14,356 bases of DNA, taken from assembly GCA_024679635.1 (NCBI GenBank), contig JAIBDA010000024.1, forward strand, positions 1-14,356, read 5' to 3'. The position numbers and the translations under genes were made by a program. How positions within the stretch are numbered: position 1 is the first letter of the stretch; the number at the start of each line of letters is the position of its first letter. Below, piece after piece: positions 1-5,039 of this stretch. This DNA is from Amphritea sp. (GTDB lineage: Bacteria > Pseudomonadota > Gammaproteobacteria > Pseudomonadales > Nitrincolaceae). The notes under the pieces are model-generated. The model saw only the letters and a program-made list of their open reading frames with translations. It searched no databases and had not been told where the DNA came from.

Positions 1-1808
1 ACAGCACCTTTATCAGCCGATGTTGCCAGTAATGCATAGGCTTTCAGTGCGGCAGACACTTTGCGAGGACGAGCTTCTACTGGTTTCCAGCCAAGCGCAT
101 CTTGCTCCGTACGGCGTTTAGCCAGCTCTTCGTCAGACAGTAGTACGTCAATAGTACGGTTAGGGATATCAATACGGATTCGATCCCCGTTACGTACCAA
201 ACCGATAGCGCCCCCAGCGCCCGCTTCGGGGGATACATGGCCAATTGATAAACCAGATGTGCCGCCGGAGAAGCGACCATCGGTTAGCAGCGCGCACTCT
301 TTACCCAAACCCTTGGACTTGATGTAAGAGGTTGGATATAGCATCTCTTGCATGCCAGGCCCGCCTTTTGGTCCTTCGTAGCGCACGATAACCACATCGC
401 CAGACTTTACCTGGTCGTCAAGAATGTTGGCAACCGCCTCATCCTGAGATTCAGTAATATGTGCAGGACCTTCAAATACAAGAATAGAGTCGTCTACACC
501 GGCGGTTTTTACAACACAACCATCCAGCGCGATGTTGCCGCGCAGTACAGCCAGGCCGCCTTCAAGGGAGAATGCATTTTCCAATGAGCGGATGCAGCCG
601 TTGGCACGGTCGCCATCGAGAGTTGGCCATCGTGTTGCCTGACTGAATGCTACCTGGGTTGGAATGCCAGCAGGACCTGCCTTGAAAAATTCCATTACCT
701 CGGGAGTGGGGTTGCGCATAATATCCCACTTATCCAATGCGTCTTTCATCGTTGGAGCATGAACAGTCGGTGCATCGGTATGTAGATTGCCGGCGCGATC
801 CAGTTCACCCAAAATCGCCATAATTCCACCGGCGCGGTGTACATCTTCGACATGGTACTGAGGTGTATTAGGTGCGACTTTACAGAGCTGTGGTACCACT
901 TTGGAGAGCCGGTCAATATCCTCCATAGTAAAGTCGATTTCGGCTTCCTGGGCGATTGCCAGCAAGTGCAGAATGGTATTAGTCGAGCCTCCCATTGCAA
1001 TATCCAGCGTCATCGCGTTCTCAAAGGCTTTAAAGCCCATTGAGCGAGGCAGAAGAGAATCATCATCCTGTTCGTAATAGCGCTTAGTTATTTCAACGAT
1101 GCTGCGACCGGCTTGCAGAAACAGTTCTTTACGGTCTGCGTGGGTTGCCAGCATCGTACCGTTACCCGGTAAGGCCAGTCCCAGCGCTTCCGCCAGACAG
1201 TTCATTGAGTTAGCGGTGAACATGCCTGAGCAAGAGCCGCAGGTAGGACAAGCCGAGCGCTCAACTGCATCAACCATCTCGTCAGAGGCGGTGGGATCAA
1301 CCGCCATTACCATGGCGTCAACCAGGTCCAGCTTATGCTCAGATAGCTTTGTTTTACCGGCTTCCATTGGGCCACCGGACACGAAGATCACTGGGATGTT
1401 GAGGCGCATAGCGGCCATCAGCATTCCCGGGGTGATTTTGTCACAGTTAGAGATACAGACGAGTGCATCGGCACAGTGAGCGTTGACCATATACTCAACA
1501 GAGTCTGCAATGAGGTCGCGGGAAGGCAGAGAGTAGAGCATTCCGTCGTGACCCATGGCGATACCGTCGTCGATCGCAATGGTATTAAACTCTTTTGCCA
1601 CGCCGCCAGCTTGTTCTATTTCACGGGCGACCAGTTGGCCCATATCTTTCAGGTGTACGTGCCCTGGAACGAACTGGGTAAATGAGTTGGCGATAGCGAT
1701 TATCGGCTTCTGGAAATCGTCATCTTTCATTCCAGTGGCGCGCCATAGTGCACGGGCACCGGCCATATTACGACCTGCGGTGGAGGTCTTGGAGCGATAT
1801 TGTGGCAT
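1..1808 (-). CDS. ilvD: Dihydroxy-acid dehydratase, 3' end cut by window edge
   Basis: IlvD converts 2,3-dihydroxy-isovalerate and 2,3-dihydroxy-3-methylvalerate to the 2-oxoacid precursors of valine and isoleucine; it is a cytoplasmic Fe-S enzyme. I translated the minus strand from ATG at 1808. The first residues read [20 protein letters not shown], closely matching E. coli IlvD. Family motifs are present: [10 protein letters not shown] (about 41-50), NCDKITPGM with C122 and K124, and [17 protein letters not shown] with C187, C190 and C193. The first position of the classical cluster motif is F-V-P rather than a Cys, as in E. coli. The frame stays open through base 1, giving about 602 residues and ending [10 protein letters not shown]. 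coli IlvD continues only about 8 residues further, so the gene is almost complete. A GAGG Shine-Dalgarno lies 8 bases before the ATG. It is divergent from the small membrane gene at 2018. Identification is very secure. Confidence 0.98.
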   Translation of the reverse strand, partial: MPQYRSKTSTAGRNMAGARALWRATGMKDDDFQKPIIAIANSFTQFVPGHVHLKDMGQLVAREIEQAGGVAKEFNTIAIDDGIAMGHDGMLYSLPSRDLIADSVEYMVNAHCADALVCISNCDKITPGMLMAAMRLNIPVIFVSGGPMEAGKTKLSEHKLDLVDAMVMAVDPTASDEMVDAVERSACPTCGSCSGMFTANSMNCLAEALGLALPGNGTMLATHADRKELFLQAGRSIVEITKRYYEQDDDSLLPRSMGFKAFENAMTLDIAMGGSTNTILHLLAIAQEAEIDFTMEDIDRLSKVVPQLCKVAPNTPQYHVEDVHRAGGIMAILGELDRAGNLHTDAPTVHAPTMKDALDKWDIMRNPTPEVMEFFKAGPAGIPTQVAFSQATRWPTLDGDRANGCIRSLENAFSLEGGLAVLRGNIALDGCVVKTAGVDDSILVFEGPAHITESQDEAVANILDDQVKSGDVVIVRYEGPKGGPGMQEMLYPTSYIKSKGLGKECALLTDGRFSGGTSGLSIGHVSPEAGAGGAIGLVRNGDRIRIDIPNRTIDVLLSDEELAKRRTEQDALGWKPVEARPRKVSAALKAYALLATSADKGA

Positions 1809-1856
1809 GCACAGATCCTCAGCGGCTTCTTGTAGTGGTTTTATATAAGACCGCAG

Positions 1857-1865
1857 ATTATAGCA
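1857..1865 (-). promoter_or_regulatory. Extended -10 promoter of ilvD
   Basis: Read on the minus strand this is TGCTATAAT, a perfect -10 hexamer with the TGn extension. The hexamer 17 bases upstream (AGCATT) is a poor -35, as is common when an extended -10 is present. Transcription would start near 1850, giving a leader of about 40 bases. That is too short for the leader-peptide attenuator seen in some ilv operons. Confidence 0.65.
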
Positions 1866-1876
1866 AAACTCTCAAC

Positions 1877-1895
1877 CGGAATGCTTACTATTCCG
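1877..1895. repeat. Inverted repeat over the ilvD -35 region
   Basis: CGGAAT and ATTCCG form a perfect 6+6 base inverted repeat separated by 7 bases. Its centre, near 1886, lies about 36 bases upstream of the predicted ilvD start point and covers the -35 slot. It is the only clear palindrome in the divergent ilvD/2018 intergenic region. It could be an operator, but there is no T-run to make it a terminator. The protein that might bind is unknown. Confidence 0.4.
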
Positions 1896-1951
1896 CTGAA
1901 TAACAGCAGTGATATATGAAATCTCTTCAGGGGGACGCTTTAGTTATCTTA

Positions 1952-1980
1952 TTGTCGGGCTATTGTTTGGCTAATATAAA
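1952..1980 (+). promoter_or_regulatory. Putative sigma-70 promoter of the small membrane gene and Crp/Fnr gene
   Basis: TTGTCG (1952-1957), a 17-base spacer and TATAAA (1975-1980) form a plausible sigma-70 promoter. It lies 38 bases before the ATG at 2018. Because it is downstream of the in-frame ATG at 1916, it argues that the longer reading is not used. Confidence 0.5.
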
Positions 1981-2017
1981 TCGTATTCTTACGCAGTTAA
2001 TATTTATGGAGGCAGAA

Positions 2018-2272
2018 ATGACAGTCGATAAAAAACAGATACGGGCTGATCGTTGGTTAAAAATGATGGCACGTACCGGAGTGCCGGTGGGCATTGTCAG
2101 TATTCTCTGTCTGTGGCTGGGGCACCTTCTTTCTACGCCGGCCTTCGGTAGTGTTTTTCTGGTTACGATGCCGATCGCACTGATTTTGGGATTTTCCTAC
2201 AATATTCGTTATGTGATGTTAGCGGTCAGAGCGCAGCGAGCATCTAAAGATAATCCGTCTGATAATGAATGA
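2018..2272 (+). CDS. Small two-helix membrane protein of unknown function
   Basis: The 84-residue product is not one I recognise. It starts with a basic cytoplasmic stretch (MTVDKKQIRADRWLKMM). Two hydrophobic segments follow, at about 20-38 and 43-59, and it ends in a polar, charged tail (QRASKDNPSDNE). Two helices with polar ends suggest an inner-membrane hairpin. The start is ATG 2018, which has a good GGAGG Shine-Dalgarno 6 bases upstream; an in-frame ATG at 1916 would add 34 residues but lies before the likely promoter. The last 8 bases overlap the Crp/Fnr gene that follows, so the two are probably translationally coupled and work together. It may be a membrane partner or simply a leader gene for the regulator; the sequence does not decide. 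Confidence 0.75.
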   Translation: MTVDKKQIRADRWLKMMARTGVPVGIVSILCLWLGHLLSTPAFGSVFLVTMPIALILGFSYNIRYVMLAVRAQRASKDNPSDNE

Positions 2273-2930
2273 TATAAAACAGTTAACCGATCAGTTTCCG
2301 GTACTCAGGCAGCTAGATGATGCGGGTCTGTCAATACTCAACCGTGCCAGCAAAGTAGAGCTGCCTGCGAATCAGATGGTGTTCTACCAGGGTGACCCTT
2401 GTACCCATTACATCATCGTTGTCTCCGGTGTTGTGAAAGTGCTGGGACGTAATGCAAATGGTCGGGAGTTGCTGTTATACCGTATCGAAAATCAGGGTTC
2501 CTGCGTGCTGACGACATCCTGTTTACTGGGTGCAGAAGCTTATCCCGCCGAAGGCATAACTGAAACTGATGTAACGGCATTTATGATTCCGCTGGTTGAG
2601 TTTCAACAGGCGCTGGCTGAATCTGAAGGTTTGCGCCGATTTATTTTTGATTCATATGGTGAGCGGTTAGCAAAGCTGATCGGGCTGGTACAAGAGATCG
2701 CTTTTGAGCGAATCGAGAAACGACTGGCCCGTTACCTTATTAAAAATGCAGGTTCGGGATTTATTCTGTTACGTTCCCATCAGGAAATTGCCGATGAGTT
2801 AGGCACTGCCCGAGAAGTAGTAAGTCGACAATTAAAGGTTTTTGAACAGAAAGAATGGGTTGCCCTGAGTCGTAATCAGGTGATGTTTGTAAATAAAGAC
2901 GCGATACGTGCTGCGGGCAGAAGTGAATGA
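2265..2930 (+). CDS. Crp/Fnr family transcriptional regulator
   Basis: The 221-residue protein has the usual Crp/Fnr layout: an N-terminal cyclic-nucleotide-binding-like beta-roll (about 14-115), a long dimerisation helix (about 118-150) and a C-terminal winged helix-turn-helix (about 168-215). The recognition helix TAREVVSRQLKVFEQ holds R183, E184 and R188, which align with R180, E181 and R185 of E. coli CRP, the residues that read TGTGA; S187 gives it an FNR-like E..SR as well. The four-Cys Fe-S cluster pattern of FNR is absent. The only cysteines are C46, C80 and C86, the last two in GSCVLTTSCLLG, which could form a redox or persulfide switch (inference). It lacks an obvious Shine-Dalgarno and overlaps the preceding gene by 8 bases, so coupling is likely. 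The DUF2892 gene just downstream is its likeliest target. Confidence 0.93.
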   Translation: MNDIKQLTDQFPVLRQLDDAGLSILNRASKVELPANQMVFYQGDPCTHYIIVVSGVVKVLGRNANGRELLLYRIENQGSCVLTTSCLLGAEAYPAEGITETDVTAFMIPLVEFQQALAESEGLRRFIFDSYGERLAKLIGLVQEIAFERIEKRLARYLIKNAGSGFILLRSHQEIADELGTAREVVSRQLKVFEQKEWVALSRNQVMFVNKDAIRAAGRSE

Positions 2931-2941
2931 ATTGTCTTCTG

Positions 2942-2956
2942 TGTGACTTTGTCACA
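2942..2956. promoter_or_regulatory. Palindromic Crp/Fnr-type operator candidate
   Basis: TGTGAC-TTT-GTCACA is a perfect palindrome with a three-base centre. The half-site TGTGA is the CRP half-site, but the two are 5 bases apart rather than the 6 of true CRP sites. It lies between the Crp/Fnr gene and the DUF2892 gene. Its centre (2949) is about 41 bases before the start point predicted from the -10 at 2978-2983, the class II activator position. Confidence 0.6.
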
Positions 2957-2983
2957 GACAGGGTAATCAACCCTCTTCATAAT
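2955..2983 (+). promoter_or_regulatory. Putative promoter of the DUF2892 gene
   Basis: CAGACA (2955-2960), a 17-base spacer and CATAAT (2978-2983) match the sigma-70 pattern in 4 and 5 of 6 positions. The upstream palindrome touches the -35. A short inverted repeat (AGGGT-N5-ACCCT, 2960-2974) lies in the spacer. Confidence 0.5.
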
Positions 2984-3019
2984 TAGTCTCAAAGGTTAAT
3001 CATATTTGAGGACGGGAAG

Positions 3020-3217
3020 ATGGGAAAAAATATTGGGTCTGTGGATAAAGTTATTCGCGTACTGGTTGGTCTGATGCTGATCGCTTTGGTCTTTGTTGGG
3101 CCTCAGACTGTTTGGGGCTGGATCGGTGTGCCGGTGATAGCTATCGCTTTGTTCGGCTGGTGTCCGTTGTATAAGGTATTGGGTGTGAGTACCTGTAAGA
3201 AGTGCGCCGCTGAGTAG
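3020..3217 (+). CDS. DUF2892 (YgaP-type transmembrane) protein
   Basis: The 65-residue protein matches the DUF2892 family in full: an N-terminal NIGSVDKVIRVLVG motif, hydrophobic segments at about 13-29 and 32-47, and the diagnostic ending GWCPLYKVLGVSTCKKC. The same domain is the membrane part of E. coli YgaP, where it is joined to a rhodanese (sulfurtransferase) domain; here it stands alone. The cysteines at the C-terminus (C48, C59, C62) could take part in thiol or persulfide chemistry, which is inference. A GAGG Shine-Dalgarno lies 8 bases before the ATG. It follows the Crp/Fnr gene by 89 bases, with its own likely promoter and palindromic operator, and is closed by a strong terminator. 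Confidence 0.9.
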   Translation: MGKNIGSVDKVIRVLVGLMLIALVFVGPQTVWGWIGVPVIAIALFGWCPLYKVLGVSTCKKCAAE

Positions 3218-3233
3218 TGGATTATAAAAATGT

Positions 3234-3263
3234 AAAAAGCCGGCCCCTGTGGCCGGTTTTTTT
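3234..3263 (+). terminator. Rho-independent terminator after the DUF2892 gene
   Basis: CCGGCC (3240-3245) and GGCCGG (3251-3256) form a GC-only stem with a 5-base loop, followed by seven T residues and preceded by A residues that can lengthen the stem. It separates the Crp/Fnr-DUF2892 block from the next one. Confidence 0.92.
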
Positions 3264-3288
3264 GTGTCTATAGAAAGCCGTCATTAGT

Positions 3289-3303
3289 GTAAAGATAGGT
3301 AAA
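3289..3303 (+). promoter_or_regulatory. CpxR-box-like direct repeat
   Basis: GTAAA-N5-GTAAA is an exact match to the published E. coli CpxR box. It lies about 94 bases before the glycine-zipper gene and 20 bases upstream of a second direct repeat. No CpxR gene is in the window, so whether CpxR binds here is inference. Confidence 0.4.
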
Positions 3304-3323
3304 GTCCCGGCCGGTAGAAGGCA

Positions 3324-3362
3324 GTTCAGGATCGGTTCAGTCCAGAAGCACGAGAATAGGCT
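3324..3362 (+). promoter_or_regulatory. GTTCAG direct repeat and weak -10 before the glycine-zipper gene
   Basis: GTTCAG (3324-3329) recurs exactly at 3335-3340, an 11-base period, one DNA turn, typical of OmpR/PhoP-type regulators (the PhoP box is GTTTA-N5-GTTTA). The second copy falls where a -35 would be relative to the weak -10 TAGGCT at 3357-3362, as expected at an activator-dependent promoter. The PhoP-like regulator encoded at 4347 is the obvious candidate to bind. Confidence 0.45.
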
Positions 3363-3396
3363 GCATACTCCAAAGAATAGAGAAGGGAGAGTAGTC

Positions 3397-3945
3397 ATGA
3401 AAAAGATAATTGCAGCTAGTTTGATCTCACTGGGACTTTTTTCCGGTATGGCTGAAGCGGATTCCCGCTATAAGAAAGGTAACCATCACCGTGATTTTGC
3501 TAAGGTGACTCATGTTCAGCCTATCGTTGTCCAGTCTGAGCGTCGTACCCCCCGCCGTGAGTGCTGGGATGAGGAAGTGCGTTATGAAACGCCTCGTCAC
3601 CAGCGTAAATCTTATACAGGGCCTATACTTGGCGGTATTATCGGTGGAGCCATCGGTAATGAGCTGGGTGCTGGGCAGGATAATAAAAAGGTTGGAGCGG
3701 TTGTCGGTGCCGTACTTGGTGCTTCAATTGGTAACGATATCAGCCATAACCGTACCCATCGTGAGAACAGAGTACAGTATCGGACAGAAACACGCTGTAA
3801 TGTAGAACACGATGTCGAGTATTATGAACGAGTAACGGGCTACAACGTGACCTATCGTTATAACGGTCGTACTTATCACACCCGGATGGATAATCATCCA
3901 GGCAAACGAGTTAAAGTACGGGTGAATGTTGTGCCGGTCTCCTGA
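3397..3945 (+). CDS. Exported glycine-zipper (2TM) protein
   Basis: The 182-residue protein begins with a Sec signal peptide (residues 1-21, ending AEA), with a likely signal peptidase I cut; there is no lipobox Cys. A basic, charged stretch with C56 follows. Next comes a glycine-zipper domain at about 75-114 (GPILGGIIGGAIGNELGAG, then KKVGAVVGAVLGASIG), the two membrane-associating helices of the 17 kDa antigen/YMGG family. The C-terminal part has C134 and a Tyr- and Arg-rich beta-like tail (VTGYNVTYRYNGRTYHT). C56 and C134 may form a disulfide in the periplasm (inference). It probably sits in the periplasm or outer membrane and supports envelope integrity, as suspected for relatives; no enzymatic role is visible. 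A GGGAG Shine-Dalgarno lies about 7 bases before the ATG. It lies upstream of, and in the same direction as, a PepSY gene and a two-component system. Confidence 0.88.
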   Translation: MKKIIAASLISLGLFSGMAEADSRYKKGNHHRDFAKVTHVQPIVVQSERRTPRRECWDEEVRYETPRHQRKSYTGPILGGIIGGAIGNELGAGQDNKKVGAVVGAVLGASIGNDISHNRTHRENRVQYRTETRCNVEHDVEYYERVTGYNVTYRYNGRTYHTRMDNHPGKRVKVRVNVVPVS

Positions 3946-3961
3946 TTAGTAGTAATTAAAA

Positions 3962-3988
3962 AGCCGTAGTTATAAGCGGCTGTTATAA
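3962..3988 (+). repeat. Hairpin and GTTATAA direct repeat before the PepSY gene
   Basis: AGCCG (3962-3966) and CGGCT (3977-3981) can form a 5-bp hairpin with a 10-base loop. GTTATAA occurs at 3969-3975 and again at 3982-3988. On the plus strand no T-run follows, so it is not a convincing terminator for the glycine-zipper gene. It may modulate read-through or bind a regulator. Confidence 0.3.
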
Positions 3989-3999
3989 AGGTGATAACA

Positions 4000-4308
4000 A
4001 TGCTCAAAGCTTTTTCTCATATGCTCCCAGCCCTGTTGATACTATCTGTAGCCGGTACGGTTGCTGCGGCAAGGTTGCCGGTTGAGAGAATGCCTGAGTT
4101 CAGAATTGAGTCCATGGTGCTTGCTGCCAAAACAGTATCGCTGCAACAGGCCGCGACAAGCGTTAAGCAGAGCCATGGTGGAAAGGTTGTTAAAGCGGAA
4201 ACGCGGAATCGTGGTGGTCGACAGATACATCATATTCGGCTGATCAATAATGGCCGGGTAAAAACAGTACTGATTGATGCAACCACGGGTCAGGAAGTTT
4301 CCCCTTAA
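4000..4308 (+). CDS. Small exported PepSY-domain protein
   Basis: The 102-residue protein has a Sec signal peptide (about 1-24, hydrophobic core LPALLILSVAGTVAAA). One PepSY-like domain covers the rest: an amphipathic helix (SLQQAATSVKQSHGGKVVKAE), then a strand pair ending in the typical VLIDATTGQEV. PepSY domains are periplasmic modules first noted as peptidase inhibitors; small stand-alone ones often lie next to two-component systems. ATG 4000 is preferred because AAGGTGA lies at Shine-Dalgarno distance; the in-frame GTG at 3991 would add three residues but overlaps that site. It ends 38 bases before the response-regulator gene and is likely co-transcribed with it, so it may act as an accessory to the sensor or as a target of the system (inference). 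Confidence 0.85.
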   Translation: MLKAFSHMLPALLILSVAGTVAAARLPVERMPEFRIESMVLAAKTVSLQQAATSVKQSHGGKVVKAETRNRGGRQIHHIRLINNGRVKTVLIDATTGQEVSP

Positions 4309-4346
4309 AGAGGTGGCGATAGCTACCCAAAGGAATGGAGTAAGGA

Positions 4347-5039
4347 ATGAAACTGCTGGTTATTGAAGATGATATGGATCTGCGCCGTCAGCTGGTGACG
4401 GCGTTGACCGATAGCGGTTATACCGTAGAGGAAGCTGAAGATGGCGAGGAAGGGCTCTACCTTGGTAATGAGTTTCCTTACGATCTGGCGATAGTTGATA
4501 TTGGTTTGCCCAAGCTTTCGGGTGTCGAGGTTATCCGCCGCTGGCGGGAAAATGATATTAACTTCCCCATTATTATCCTCACAGCCCGGGGAGATTGGCA
4601 GGATAAAGTAGAAGGTCTGGAAGCTGGTGCTGATGATTATCTGGTTAAACCGTTTCATATAGAGGAGCTGATGGCGCGTTTGAACGCATTGCTGCGACGG
4701 GCGGCCGGACATGCCAAACCGATGCTGGAGTTTGGTTCGATAAAGCTGGATAGCAGCGGTCGTAATGTCTTTCTTAATGAGGCGTCGGTAAAACTGACCA
4801 GTTATGAGTACCGGACTCTGGAATACCTGATGCTGAATGCTGGCAAGGTGGTCTCTAAGAGCGAACTGACTGAGCATCTTTATCATCAGGACTTTGATCG
4901 CGATAGTAATGTATTGGAAGTCTTTATTCGTCGTTTGCGTCAGAAACTCGATCCGGATCAAACACTGCAGCCGATAGCGACGGTCAGGGGCCTGGGGTAT
5001 CGTTTTGATCTGGCAGCAGGAACTGCAAATAACGCATGA
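4347..5039 (+). CDS. PhoP-like response regulator (OmpR/PhoB class)
   Basis: The 230-residue protein has a receiver domain (about 1-115) with acidic residues E7, D8 and D9, phosphoacceptor D51, switch T79 and conserved K101. An OmpR-type winged helix DNA-binding domain (about 128-222) follows, ending in the usual TVRGLGYRFDL. The stretch WQDKVEGLEAGADDY and the KPFHIEELMAR motif are nearly those of E. coli PhoP, so I place it in the PhoP group; PhoP answers low Mg2+, acid and cationic peptides, and whether this one does is inference. GGAG lies 6 bases before the ATG. An in-frame ATG at 4335 is followed at once by a stop, so 4347 is the first usable start. It overlaps the kinase gene by 4 bases (ATGA), typical of co-translated partners. 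The GTTCAG-N5-GTTCAG repeat at 3324 is a candidate binding site. Confidence 0.95.
   Translation: MKLLVIEDDMDLRRQLVTALTDSGYTVEEAEDGEEGLYLGNEFPYDLAIVDIGLPKLSGVEVIRRWRENDINFPIIILTARGDWQDKVEGLEAGADDYLVKPFHIEELMARLNALLRRAAGHAKPMLEFGSIKLDSSGRNVFLNEASVKLTSYEYRTLEYLMLNAGKVVSKSELTEHLYHQDFDRDSNVLEVFIRRLRQKLDPDQTLQPIATVRGLGYRFDLAAGTANNA

Noticed and set aside
1099..1479. Plus-strand open frame of 126 codons opposite ilvD
   Set aside because: Antisense to the Fe-S region of IlvD, which is conserved on the other strand.
1916..2017. 34-residue N-terminal extension of the small membrane protein
   Set aside because: The ATG at 2018 has a strong GGAGG site, and the best promoter (1952-1980) lies downstream of the ATG at 1916.
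4323..4961. Minus-strand open frame of 212 codons opposite the response-regulator gene
   Set aside because: It lies wholly antisense to a certain PhoP-like gene, has no recognisable domain and no ribosome site that I can see; it is a shadow frame.
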